A stretch of 64,000 nt of DNA from Chrysaora quinquecirrha (taxonomy: Eukaryota; Cnidaria; Scyphozoa; Semaeostomeae; Pelagiidae), in NCBI GenBank assembly GCA_014526335.1, contig JACTAT010000036.1:3774269-3838268 (forward strand). Reading direction: 5' to 3'. Under the pieces are notes generated by a model. That model was not told the DNA's origin. It did no database searches and was given only the letters and a program-made list of their open reading frames with translations. The position numbers and the translations under genes were made by a program. This document shows, piece by piece, positions 1-33,217 of the stretch; position 1 is the first letter of the stretch, and every line of letters starts with the position of its first letter.

Positions 1-530
1 TTCTTCCTTAGTGCTTCTTCTTCTTTATGTTAACTTCCTTGCTATGTTTTTCGTAAATATAAAAAATGATTGCTTGTCGTTAACGTGTCTTGACCAAAAA
101 TGCTACTTTTCTTAACTTGCCACAAATGCTTCTTATTCGGAATTTTTTTAGCAAAAAGCTAGAAAATGCTTCTCCACTGAAAATGCTTCTTAGCAAGCAA
201 GCACTTTGTATCTTATTCTAAGAAGAAGAAGTAAAAATTTTCCAAAAAAGAGGCATTTCCAAGAAAGAAAACATTTTCTAAGTAAGAAAAAAACTTGCAT
301 CTTCTAAGTGGAAAGCTGCTTGTTGTTACGAGGGAATGTTTTCTAAACAATAAGCATTTCTAAGGAAGAAGCATTTTTGTTTATAAGAAGAAGTTTTAGC
401 AAAAAACACTTTTTATCTACAGAAGCATTTATACTAAGGAAACCATTTATAGGGAGATAGCATTTTCTAACTAAAAATCATTTAGAAATATAAAGTTATT
501 CAGACCAATTGAATAAGTTATAGAAAAGAT
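1..530. repeat. AT-rich degenerate repeat tract
   Basis: No gene is seen. The motif AAGAAGCATTT and its complement AAATGCTTCTT recur many times on both strands with mismatches, which looks like a decayed tandem or foldback repeat. The rest up to about 926 is AT-rich sequence in which I recognise nothing. This is a visual pattern call; no boundaries with target-site duplication were found. Confidence 0.45.
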
Positions 531-926
531 GCTCTCTGTGATAATGAAAATTCAATTCTTTTTGTCCATTGCAAATTATAACCAACCTCAACAGACAAGG
601 ACACCAATTTTTAGAACTAAAGCATTTTAACCACACGAAAGACCACACGAGCTATTTACTTATTCTTTTGTTATTGTTTCTTGCATTTATGTGTTTGTTT
701 ATCAAATTCAGAAATAAACAAAATTTCAAGCCTCTACGCTAAGAGCTAGATCAACATTTTAAAGTCTGAAGTTAATAATTGCAAGTTGTCCTTCTGCCAT
801 CTTCAGTTCTCAAGGAAGATCCTTGCAAAATGCCTTATATATCGTTCAAAACAGCTGTGAGTTATTCTAATTTTTAAGTTTCTCTTCAGGTAAACGCTTT
901 TCAAGGATATCATGGTCTCTTTATGA

Positions 927-1302
927 TACACTCTTTTTTTTATAAGAATATTGTTTATAAGAATATTCAGGCTCAGAATCATCCTATTTTTAAGAATATT
1001 GTAAGAATATGCTCAGCCTCAGCTCTCATATTTCTGTCTCATTTTTCAGCAGATGCCTGTTTTGCAATGTTAGAACGAAACTCAATGATTGTTAACAACA
1101 TTCTTTTTGTTATAATAGTTAAATATTCCTTTCGCTCGACCATATGAGATGACTTTTCTTTTAACTATGTTCCCCTAAAACCGCATATCAGGTTTGAAAA
1201 ACAAGAATACTTTAAGAATATATTCAGGCTCAAAACGAACATTTCTTAAGAATATTAAGGCTGGATAAAATTTATAGTATTCTTATAAAAAAAAAGAGTG
1301 TA
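927..1302. mobile_element. MITE, TA-CACTC family (copy 1)
   Basis: The element starts TA-CACTC followed by a T-run and ATAAGAATA, and ends with the reverse complement (TATTCTTATAAAA...GAGTG-TA). The TA on both sides fits the TA target-site duplication of Tc1/mariner-type elements. It is about 375 bp with no plausible transposase ORF, so it is non-autonomous. The subterminal TTAAGAATAT...GGCTCA motif is shared with the copies near 12700, 27082 and 40811. Confidence 0.8.
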
Positions 1303-1975
1303 TGGTTGTGAAAAGTTAGAGTTTTTAGGAGCTGAGATTACATCATTTCAGTTTGTTAAATAATACTAAAAATTCATTAGATGTGCATCAGTGGAATTCT
1401 GCCCCAAGAGTCCTAAACGCACCGATTGCTCTCATCGCCCATGTCTTGGCCCATAAAATCGGTGCCCCCAGTGTGACTATTGCACAAGGTGGATAATTGG
1501 GAGGGGTGAGTATCACACCCAACCATAACCAGGGATGTCAGGGGGCTTCTTACGCTGCGCTGTGCGTTGTGCGTTGCACGTTAAAACAATCAGACTTTTC
1601 ATCTTGCCTGGAAACCTCCTATTTTGCATCATAAAACTTGTAAGAAGTCGCAAAAAATGGCATCTGTTAAAATATTTTGAATACAATAAAGAAAGAGGAG
1701 CTGTGGTCTTATTATCCTTGATTGAACAGCCCCCTCGACGGGCCCCTCGATTCTTGACCTTGACCCACTTCGTGCGAAAAAGCTGGGCGTCATTGGAAGA
1801 TATGGGCGTAAACGTTAATCTGCGAGAAAACGCGGGTACGAAGAATAGCGTGTTCCTCCTGTTCAGAAACATTCAGCATTCATGGCAGGTTTGTTTTTGT
1901 GGAGTGGCGCTCGCTGTGAGTCTTGAAGGGAAGGGTCAGAAAGCTAATCACAGCGCTTCGTTTATTTAGCCTAAA

Positions 1976-23713
<21,738 letters not shown>

Positions 23714-23856
23714 GACTTCTTTTACTCATATAACTGAATTTTATTGCACACTATACTGGGATATAATTGTTGTAATTTTCCTATTCAAGTAGCACAGCAC
23801 AGTCAAGGCACAGGTAAAAACTGTTATATTTACTTCATTTGTTGTATGTCTACCGT

Positions 23857-24109
23857 AAGGCCCTGGCCAAACGATCCAACAGTGTTATTCAGACATTTGA
23901 GACTTGCTTTACCAGCAATGTTTGACCCTTTGGCCATGTCGCAAAACATTGATTGAGAAGCAGAACTGTTAAGTAATATATTCGAGAAGCTTACAAAACA
24001 TTCTGTTTGACGAGCGGTGAAATGTGGCCAAACGGTAAAACATTTTGCTTTTCAAGAAGTATCTCAAATGTTTGACAAACAATGTTTCATCGTTTGGGAA
24101 GGCTCTAAG
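23857..24109. mobile_element. MITE, CCCTGGCCAAACGATC family (complete copy)
   Basis: Left end AAGGCCCTGGCCAAACGATC; right end CAATGTTTCATCGTTTGGG followed by AAGGCTC. The body carries the recurrent 'tttgaccctttggccatg' and 'aaaacattttgcttttcaag' blocks. About 250 bp, non-coding, 150 bp downstream of the PKC stop codon. Confidence 0.8.
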
Positions 24110-24200
24110 AGAATTTGTTCTCAGGTATTAGATAAAAGATATCTTATGACGTGAAATTTAAGCTATAAATCCTTTTAATGTGCTTGAAACTAACGCGGAC

Positions 24201-24474
24201 AAGCCCTGGCCAAACGATCAAATATTGCTGGTAAAACATTTGGAATCTTCTTGTAAAACATACTGTTTGACCCTTTGATCATCTTTTCAAAACATTGCTC
24301 ATTAACTATTTTTGGCTTGTGACAAGCAGAAAATGTTTTTGAAGCGTTCAGAAACATTGCTATTAAATTTCGCTTTGCAAGCAATGTTTTTGACGTGGCC
24401 AAACAGACAAACATCCCTGTAAGGCAAATTTCAGATGTTTCTCAAACAATGTTTGAGCGTTTGGCAGGGCCTTA
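24201..24474. mobile_element. MITE, CCCTGGCCAAACGATC family (second copy)
   Basis: Left end AAGCCCTGGCCAAACGATC; right end CAATGTTTGAGCGTTTGGCA then GGGCCTT. Same internal blocks as the copy 100 bp upstream, in the same arrangement, so two independent insertions lie side by side. Confidence 0.8.
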
Positions 24475-25167
24475 ACTATGTGAATAGCCGAAAAATGCAT
24501 TCGCTCATCTTTATTCAGATTATAATCAACACCAATCATGACAAGTCTTTCATAGTTATCGGGTAAAGTTTGAGAAATTGTTCTCTCCCATCATCTGACA
24601 ATGAGAACTGTGGGTCTCCCATTCATTGATTTGGGTGAATCGAAAAGGTGTGAAAAGCATTACTGAACCTGTTAGGAACTACACTATGTTATTTGATGTT
24701 TCGCTTAAATTTCGTGTGATAAGGTATATGGTGCTCTGTATATGAGCTTGCTGAATATGGATATAGTAAACACTCTATGTATTTATTGACACTATTAGGG
24801 AACTCAAGATTATATTATCAGATCATAATAATTGTAAAACTAGAAAGAACCGTGTGCCACAGCCTACCATCACCTGTCATCATCAATTCGGAAACGGATC
24901 CACCTTTGGGATCTGTCCCTTTCAACTGCCAAACAAGCCCTAAGTATATGTATCTGTGGCAGTATCAGCCTTATCAACATTATAAAACCCTTGAGAAAAA
25001 GAGTAGCGTTAATGCAGGCCAGCACTAATGGCCTCTTCTAACACGATGCCAAATACATGTTTAGATGCCAAAACTAGAATATTTTTTAGAATTCTCTCAG
25101 CTTCTAATTTTTTTAAAAGTATTATCTTCTTTGGGGTCTATGTGTGTTCCGGACGCCATCACAATTT

Positions 25168-25460
25168 ACGGTCACCTAGCTAGTCCTCATATACTAATTT
25201 CACAGGCGTGTATTGGCCGGCGGCCTAGTGAGTCTCTATATACTAATTTCATAGGCATGTATAGCTAGTCTCTATATACTAATTTCATAGGCATGTATTT
25301 ACGGTCACCTAGCTAGTCATCATATACTAATTTCACAGGTGTGTATTGGCAGGTGGCCTAGCTAGTCTCTATATACTAATTTTGTAGCCCTGTATTTGCG
25401 GGCCACCTAGCTAGTCTCTATATACTCATTTAGTAGGTGTGTATTTGCGGACCGCCTATC
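25168..25460. repeat. Minisatellite, ~57 bp unit, about five copies
   Basis: Units contain CTAGCTAGTCTCTATATACT followed by AATTTCATAGGCATGTATT and a GGTCACC or GGCCACC variant. Copies differ by several substitutions and one unit is shortened. No coding function is implied. Confidence 0.85.
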
Positions 25461-27081
25461 TGTTGCCAGGGTGAGGGAAAGTCAGCGTGGATACTGTATA
25501 AACAAATTCTGCACGTATAGCACCTCCTGAAATGGAGTGTTTGGGAGTGATTTGGAGTCATAAATTTGTGAGAATCAGGCCAGAAATAAGAAATATCTAG
25601 GCTGAAAGCAAAGCAAACCTTTCTTCGAAAAATCTTGTACTGTCATTAACACTGTTTTGAAATACATGTATCATCTGAGTTAAATCAAAGTGGCGTACGG
25701 ATCACACAGAAATATACTAATAATTATTTAAATTGATTAACCATCACTATTTAACGTATTCTAATTCACCATAATCTTTAATTAGATTAATTTTTTCTAA
25801 TTTAATGTAGCGAAGTAGAACCTTCTTTTTTATTCTTATTTTCTTGTAGTCTTTAACGATATATTGACATTATTATTAGCAAGAGAATATGTCTTGCTGT
25901 CTGTGCAATTTGGTTAGATCAAAATGACAAGTATTTATGATTCTGCCATAGGACAGTACTTGCTGGATAACCCAGATTGTACAGAAAATTGCTGCGAGGA
26001 TTCTTTTTGAATAACTGGCAGAGCAAAATCATTCTTTCATTTAAGCGTAAACACAAGCACAAACAACTCTTTACAATGCGCATGCACCAAGTTTTATGTT
26101 TGTTTCGGGCCCGTCCTTTAGTGCATATTCTTGTACTTATGTGGACTCCACATCCCACTACGGCAAGTGATAGATATCAACGGTTAAACTGAGGTTGGTA
26201 TATTATGGTGACCAATTCAATTCAATTGAAGTAGCGGGGTAGAATGACGGGCATAGTGGGGATAAGGAACCCCTTAATAGTGGTATGAAGCACCTTCGAT
26301 GGGGACCGGGGACTTAGGGTTACTATGTACTCAAGGTCAGGAGTCTTGGCAAAGGGCTGTTTGGCTCTCGAAAAGTAGCCACAGCAATTCGCTACCAGTT
26401 CGAGCAGCCACAACTACAGATGATAGCTGCGATAACTGGGACTCGTGTAATATGTCGACTGTGTTTGCTTTCAGGAGCAGGTGTCGCTATGTCTAAAGAT
26501 CTCCTGAGCAAAACATTTGAAGATTTCGGACTGTGAAAGCCAAAGAGATGCTAATAAGGTTTACTGTTTTAGGATTTCAAAGACTATATACCGATAAACC
26601 TCCTGTCACAAATTCACTTAAATTTCAACGCTGAGACCAAATACAAAGCTATAGCTTGACCAATCAGGACAAGTTCCCGTGTCAAGAACATAGCTGACGA
26701 CTACTGGTTGTTTTTGGCGCGAGTTAAACTTATTTGCGCGAATGCTATTATATTAGCTTATATATTCTGGTGGTGCTATAGGGCATCTTCAATACTATAT
26801 TTACCACAGCGGCGCGCCGTAAATTGACTTAAAGCGGGTATGTATTGAGAATTCTTTATATATTTATGCCTGTAGAATATTCTTAGTCTACATCTGCATA
26901 TTTTATGAATTTGCTTTACAAGGTGAAGAAATCTCTACGTTTGTTATCAACATTAAATCTTTCGTTTCTAGGAAGAAAGTTGGAAATGACATTTGAAGCA
27001 GCTTTGTCTTGGTAAGTAAATCTTAAAAGTGAAAGCTTTTGAGTAAATCTTAGCTAAGTCGGCGGAATAAGGTTTGTCCTA

Positions 27082-27995
27082 TACACGCTTTTAATTGTGC
27101 ACGTTTTCTTATAAGAATACAGTCTATAAGAATATCGACGCTCAAAAATCACTGAAACTTAAGAATTATTTAAGAATAATGCCAGGCTCAAACTTCATGA
27201 AGACAATTTTTTATTTCTCCGCGTTTTTCACAAGGCACAAAATGTGATTGTCGCTCTGTGTATGTTTAACAATACACATTGAACTAAATTGGTTTAACTG
27301 TAGATTAGGTTTTTTTATCATAAACTGGTTAATGACAAAGATTTAACTTATTTCTCTTGGTCTCCAGGCCGCTTGGTGACATCTATATATATAAAACAGA
27401 ACTGTTTGTATGTATGTATGTATGTATGTATGTATGTATATCTATATATATAAAACAGAACTGTTTGTATGTATGTATGTATGTATGTATGTATGTATGT
27501 ATGTATGTATGTTCGCTTATAACTCAAGAACCACTCCACGGACTGAAAAACAAAATGTACCTTGGTAATCGGCGTGTTTCGGAGAGTGTCCTCGGCGAAA
27601 AAATTTGTCAAAAACTTTTTGAATTAGAAGAATTCAAAAATAGGTAAATAGGTAGTAGAATGGAAATAAAAGCGACGGGATTCCGATTTCTGGAAGCTAT
27701 GTTGACGTCAAATTAATCAACATGATGCTTATTAGTTGTACGATTCGGCTAAACAAGAGTCGATTGATAAAGAAACGATTAATACGTCCAATTAAACGTG
27801 TGAATGAATTGTATCTCAGAAAAGTATCCACTTCATTAAAGGAAATTTGAAAAAATTCAACCCGGCATCGACGGGTACCAGGGCTAGTTGTAAATAAAGA
27901 ATAATTTAAGAATATTTTTAGGCTCAAAATCGAAAAATTTTAAGAATTATTGAGGCTCGGCAAAAATTAAGGTATTCTTATAAAAAAAGTGTGTA
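27082..27995. mobile_element. MITE, TA-CACGC/CACTC family (copy 3), split by a Helitron
   Basis: Left end TA-CACGC...TCTTATAAGAATAC; right end GGTATTCTTATAAAA...GTGTG-TA. The right half carries the family's subterminal 'aagaatatttttaggctcaaaa' block. The Helitron at 27382-27887 interrupts it, so the MITE is the older insertion. Confidence 0.75.
27382..27887 (+). mobile_element. Non-autonomous Helitron (+ copy)
   Basis: Begins TCTATATATATAAAACAG and ends with a hairpin CCCG-(7)-CGGG (27861-27875) 12 bases before a terminal CTAG. The flanking bases are A (27381) and T (27888), the expected A|T insertion site with no target duplication. At 506 bp it encodes no Rep/helicase. A (TGTA)n microsatellite follows the 5' end, and the 5' terminal segment is duplicated (27383 and about 27440), as if one truncated 5' end was captured in front of another. 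Confidence 0.9.
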
Positions 27996-28313
27996 TATAG
28001 AGAACCTACCTCTACATCCTAAACTTCCTTATGTTTGGACCTCTTTTTATTAAGTTGTAGTACCAAAAGTGATTTTAACTGCATATTTTGTGCCCATGAA
28101 TACTGTAAAGAGACATTTGTCTTTGAGCAGAGCTTGAAACTGCCAAAGGAAGCATTTGATACGTGCAAATTACTCATCGTTTACCTATTCAACAAGCCAC
28201 ATAAGCGAGGGAAGCGAGTTAGAGTAACGGTCACTCGCTCTCTCTCTCTTGCTCGCTTCCCTTTTGCACAAGCCGATCAATGTTGACCTGACAAAAACGG
28301 AAACTTAAGAGTT

Positions 28314-28545
28314 ATGGCCCCATTTCCACTTCGTTCGCATTCGCTGTTCGCTAGCGAATTTGCAATTCGCTGCCCGCTTGCGAACAGAATACAGCCTTCG
28401 TGATCAATTTTAGGTGATAAAAAAAAACTTTTGCGAAAGCTTGAGCTTGACTTGCAGCGGAAATCAAAATCGTTTCGCGTTCGCCTTTATTGATGGCTAG
28501 CGAACAGTGATCAGCGAAGGCGAACGAAGTGAAAATGGGCCTTAA
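28314..28545. mobile_element. Short inverted-repeat element
   Basis: Left end TGGCCCCATTTCCACTTCGT and right end GAACGAAGTGAAAATGGGCC are inverted copies. Inner arms with TTCGCTGTTCGCTAGCGAA and GGCTAGCGAACAGTGATC also pair. About 230 bp and non-coding. Confidence 0.7.
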
Positions 28546-29301
28546 AGGCTTGAAGCAAGTCTAACGGGTTCCAAGACTTTAATAAGTAGGAGCTGAAGGT
28601 TTTTAAAGCAGCAATGTACAAGCCCTATTGCTTTTCATCCCAGTTATTGCCAATACAAACTAGTCCTTACGCCTTCAACCGTCATCAAATATACAGCGAT
28701 AGCTAACTACATATAAGCGATAATTGATGCCTGAGACACCGTTTACACCATAGCGGATCCGAGTGAATCCGTCCCCAAAATGGTTGCGCTGGATCCGTTT
28801 CTTTTTGGGAAAGTGTTCGTATCTTTCTGGGTTCGCTAGAAAAGTGAATCCAATTGAATCTGTAATGTAATGAAATTTTACCCATATCCTTCCCTATATT
28901 TTGGATCCGTATCCGTATTCTCTCGTGTAATCGGGGTCTGAAAGACATTTCCCCGTATTCTTTTGCTTCAAGCAAGCGCTGTACGTGGAGTCAGTTTTCA
29001 ACAAAATCTTCCAATGTCGCTTGCTTCAAATATGAAACCTTAGATTTTCAATAGTACACAATAACAGGACATTGTCAAGCATTTTCCATATACTGTAAGT
29101 CCTGTTTAATAATGTATAACTGTATTGTGTCAAGGTAACAGTATAGCTCTCCGAGCAACGTTTTCTAACAACTGTCTGTGACTCATAACATCAGTTATGA
29201 AGACCAACCTCTCTTCTGGAAGGTATATTTTCCTTTGTCATTATCTTTGGCCTATATTTTCTAGAATGCAGTTAAATAACAGCTTATGGGCTTAGTTGAC
29301 C

Positions 29302-32231
29302 ATGGCAGCAATAAGGAGTGATTCAAGAAAGCAGTCCCCTTCGATTCGGATTCATCCGCCGACGACGAAGCCTATTGCCGCTGAAGAGAAGACCAAAGAA
29401 GCTGAACAAATTTTGCGTAGACTCCAAAGCGGTTCGATGCCGTCGCTAGGGCCTCGCGTCGACGGAGGACGCCGTGGAAGTTGCATACAGTTAGGAATGA
29501 ACAGAGAAAACCAGGACACGAAGACAATACGAACTAAAGTCAAGTCTACTGAGAACTTAAACCCCAAAAGTCTCATTGGAGCAGACCTGTTAAAAAACCT
29601 TAAAAAAATACAGACTGAAAATCAGAATCGAATCAATCTCGACCCAAGACGATGTCAGACCGCTGAAGTTTTCACCAGAACTTCACCATTCGTCAATAAG
29701 TCTCACGTCAGATCGATGAGTGCTGTGGTTAAGTCAGTTCCAGATTCAAGTTTTCGAGACCTTAATTCGGCAAACAGGGATCGCACTAGCCCTCGTCAAG
29801 GCCGTCTTTCAGAGCCTCCGAAGAACGGAGATAGAGTGTTACTACAAAGACGAAGAGTGAGCCTCCCATCTGGAAAAATCAATAGTAGGAGTGGGCAGGC
29901 AGATGCCATCCTTCAAAAATATAACTTTGCTAATCAATATGATAACGTCGTGGATGGAAATAAAAACAACAGCAAAAACAGACTCAAAGTAGCTGTAAGT
30001 ATCGTTATTGTTTGAAATAATTTTTATCTTTAAAGTTAAGAATAGTTATTGCTTATAGGTAACTTATAGCACTGGGTCTAAAATTCACCTAACTTGTGTA
30101 TCGATGGCTCAGCGAGGTCAGGCCTCGAGCCGGGTCGAAATCCCGTTAGTTTTTCTACTTCCAAGAACCTAGCAATTGGCGCTAGATCAAGCAAAGTGAT
30201 GAGGCGGCGATATCGGGGGCTCGATACCCCAGCCACGTTAGCGTCACAGCCAGGATCAAAGTCCCATTCGTTTATCAACTTCTTAGATCCTAGCACTGGC
30301 GCTAAATGCACCGTTTCACCGTCAAAGTTTTAATTAATTGTGTTGGGAAACTTATTTGTTGAATTCAGGAACTTCCAAAATTTTATATGTTTAGCGACAT
30401 AGTATTTATTCGCCCAGAATCCAAGCCCTATTTCTTTAGTGGCTTTTCATGATGTTGTTTTGAAAAGCTTAGCAAAATTCTAGTAGCGTACTAAGAACCC
30501 TGAAGCGCTGCTCAATGAAACCTGTAGTATGTTTCAAAACCATGGTAACGTAACTATGGGATATGATTCACTATCTCAACGTGATAATTGAGGTGTTATT
30601 TTGCGGTAACTTCAAATTAATACATGCTTGAATAATGAAACTTTCAATAAAGAATATCTTCATATTTATTCCATATCATATGCTAATCCACATCCTCATC
30701 CGGGGTTTGCTTTGCTTTCCTTTCATTTACCTTGCTTAACTTCTTTACCTCATTCATATTGCAAGTTAGCCTCCTTTTACTTGGTTAAAATTGTCTTTTT
30801 ACCTGATTTGACTTGAAGTGGGGGAAGTGACGTGGCTTAACTTCACTTCACTTGCTTGACTTGCTTGACTAGCTTTGCTTGGATTAGCTTGGCTTGGTTT
30901 GACTTGCCTTGACTTGACTTGACCTGGATTGCTTCAACTAGATTTGACTTGACTTGACCTTACTTCAAGGCTCTGCGTCGCCATCCTTTTCTGGGGTTTG
31001 CTTTGCTTTGCTGTCATTTGCTTTGCTTAACTTTCTTCACCTCATTCATGTTGCAAGTTAGCCGCCTTTTACTTGGTTAAAATAGTCCTTTTACCTGACT
31101 TGCCTTGCCTTGACTTGACTTGACTTGACCTGACCTGACCTGACCTGACCTGACCTGACCTGACCTGACCTGACCTGACTTGACTTGACTTGACTTGACT
31201 TGACTTGACTTGACTTGACTTGGCTTGACTTGGCTTGACTTGACTTGACTTGGCTTGACTTGATTAGACTCCCATTTTATTGCGTTGTCGCGCCTTCTTT
31301 TTCTTCCTCTGTATTCTGTTGCCTTACTTTTTTTCAGCAATATACTACGCATTAATGTTGTTACTGGCTTTTGTTCTAGGCTGAAGTTGTACAAGCAACA
31401 TTGCCAAGTATCAAGCGAGTGAGAAGCGCCGGATCCATCATTAACCAAAGCATCAAGACACCAGAGCAGGAAGAGCACTATAAAGAAAAGAAGACAAGAT
31501 CGAACTTGGATGCATCGATTCCTAGTCGCCGTAGTTCAGTTGTTAATGTTTCAGGATCAATGGGTACCAGTAGCTGTGGAAGTGACGACATTGATGAAGA
31601 GACAAATCCTACCCGAAATTCATTCAATTCAGATACGTCAGATAGTGAATCGGAGTCGCAGCCGACAAGTCGTTCTGAGCGAAGTAAAAAGTCTAATAAG
31701 AATAGGTCAAATAGAAAATCAAGAAAAAACAAAATTGATGATTCGGATAGCAGTGATAGTGGTACTGATAATGAATCAGATGAGGACAAAAAATGTGTGC
31801 AGAGGACATCTAAAAATGCACTGAATACTGACTCTTCTCGAACAATCAGAAAATCATCGGTGGTAAATTGCGATGATAATAATAATAACGGCGATGATGA
31901 CGATATTGATGAAAGTGACACAGACTGTATAGATGAGTCAAGCGACCTCACGAATCCACCATGTATAGAAGAACCCTTACCAGGCATGCCTGCTTTAGAC
32001 AAAGTAGAGACACGGCAACATCCAAGCCAGCCTCGAAAAGAAAGAAGCAAGACGAATAATAGCGAGGCTGAGTTAGCTGACGATATCGAGGATCTTATTG
32101 ATGCGATTGATGACCTGATCGAGGCTGATGACGAAGATATTACATATGAGGCTAGTCAAGCAAGAAAGACAAAATCGTTCAAGAAAACAGTCAACTTAGT
32201 TATGGCCACAAAACGAATAGGCAAAAAATAA
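29302..32231 (+). CDS. Unrecognised 514-aa protein, basic N-half and acidic C-half
   Basis: Two exons, 29302-29994 and 31380-32231, joined at a phase-0 GT/AG intron (CTGTAAGT donor; TTGTTCTAG acceptor). I do not recognise the family. Residues 1-231 are rich in Ser, Arg, Pro and Lys, with a short helical run (EEKTKEAEQILRRLQSG, about res. 28-44), a likely amphipathic DLLKNLKKIQTENQNR segment and several RRxS/RSxS sites. The second exon has repeated acidic Ser clusters (SDTSDSESES; SDSSDSGTDNESDED) next to basic runs. It ends with a duplicated acidic helix (DDIEDLIDAIDDLIEADD) and a Lys-rich C-terminus (RKTKSFKKTVN, then ATKRIGKK). There is no signal peptide or membrane segment. Mostly disordered and possibly phosphorylated by CK2-type kinases; nuclear or scaffold role is only a guess. 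The ATG at 29302 is the first Met after a probable AG acceptor near 29263; more 5' non-coding exons may exist. Confidence 0.8.
30070..30320 (-). mobile_element. SINE-like repeat S1 (reverse orientation)
   Basis: Its reverse complement carries 'gtgctaggatct' followed by 'ctttgatcctggctgtgacg' and a GGTATCGAGCCCCC B-box-like word, then a second related unit with a similar 'gctaggttct' start. The same order of words occurs at 39205-39370 and 49845-50090 on the + strand. It lies in the single intron of the unknown gene. A tRNA origin is suggested by the box-like words but not proven. Confidence 0.55.
30880..31265. repeat. Pentanucleotide satellite (TTGAC)n/(TGACC)n in intron
   Basis: A diffuse leading part (30830-30970) gives way to a regular array at 31095-31265: TTGAC units flank a central block of about ten TGACC units. 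It ends about 115 bp before the acceptor of the second exon of the unknown gene. Confidence 0.9.
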
Positions 32232-32806
32232 AGATTGGCCTAGGATTGGCTAGGAAGGCCTAGCCCAGACGTCGTGTCTGAGTCGAGCCGTGCCATCTAG
32301 TTGCGTAGTCAGACATTTTGCATTGGAGGGGCAAAAGGGTGTTGTCGTAGAAAAATCGGGGCGTGGTTTTAAGAATTACCAAGTCATGCCCTGCGACACT
32401 TTTATATCAGATTTAGCCAAACCCATTTTGGGAATGATGGGGGGAAACTGATGCCCTCCCACCGTCTCCGTCCCCGTCAGGAAAAGGTTAGGGCATTACC
32501 CTCTCATTACATTATATCAAGAATCTGAAATTCAATAGTATTGATATAATTCCTGCGAAAGATGATTTTCAACAAACTTTTGAAGCGCTCAGCATAGCTT
32601 ATATGTGAATTGCTTAATATAGTTAAAGTTAAATTGCTTTGTAGCTATTTCATAATGCCCATAGACTGGGAATAGAAGTGTATGAGTTGTTTTATTTTCT
32701 TGACAAATCTGACTCTTTTAAATTTTATCTCAGTTCCTCTCCATCGCCAAAGACCAAACGGGGAAGGTTAACTTAACCCCACTCAGCTCCTGTATGGGAC
32801 ATGGTA

Positions 32807-33217
32807 TACACGCTTTTTTTTTTATAAGGAACCTACCTCAAGGCCTAGTTCTTAAAGTTCCTTATTTTTGGACCTCTTTTGAGGCAATCGTAGTTCAAAA
32901 AGTTCCTTAATAGTTCCTTAATTTTAACTGCACGTACAGTGGTCATAACAATAATAGAGAGACACTTGCATGTGAGCAAAGCTCGGGAATACTCAAGGAA
33001 ACATTTGATACATGCTTAACGTACAATTTATGTGGATTTCGACTGCAAATGAAAAGAACCGGCTTTCTAATTCTTGATTATTCGAGTGATAAAAGCATAA
33101 AAACATTGAAAAGTTCCTTAATGATTTTCTCTTTAGTAGTATAAGTTCTTTAAATTTTCGGGCCTTCTACATGTAGGTTCCTTATAAAGTGGTTCCTTAT
33201 AAAAAAAAAAGCGTGTA
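32807..33217. mobile_element. MITE, TA-CACGC family (copy 4)
   Basis: Left end TA-CACGC then a T-run and ATAAGGAACC; right end GGTTCCTTATAAAA...GCGTG-TA. Internal 'agttccttaatagttcctta' replaces the 'aagaatatt' block of copies 1-3, so this is a related subfamily. About 410 bp and non-coding. Confidence 0.8.

Larger units (their letters stand above)
23714..29301. other. Intergenic/3'-flanking interval of PKC, transposon-rich
   Basis: No gene with supporting splice structure or family motifs is found here. It contains two MITEs (23857-24109 and 24201-24474), a ~57-bp tandem array (25168-25460), a Helitron nested in a MITE (27082-27995) and an inverted-repeat element (28314-28545). A palindrome-like pair of 'ggatccg' words at 28750-28920 may be another decayed element. 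A weak exon-like stretch at 26972-27012 (AG before, GTAAG after) is too short to support. Confidence 0.55.

Noticed and set aside
1535..1969. 144-residue frame just upstream of PKC
   Set aside because: No recognisable domain, ends at the in-frame TAG before the PKC ATG in another frame, and overlaps an equally long minus-strand frame; likely chance or 5' UTR.
27348..27647. Frames with VCMYVCMY or YIHTYIHT repeats
   Set aside because: Reading of the TGTA microsatellite in the Helitron.
29352..29576. Minus-strand frame within the first exon of the unknown gene
   Set aside because: Shadow of the + strand exon with no independent support.
31478..32050. 190-residue minus-strand frame
   Set aside because: Complement of the acidic second exon of the unknown gene (GAT/GAA/TCA codons read backwards); no splice or family support.
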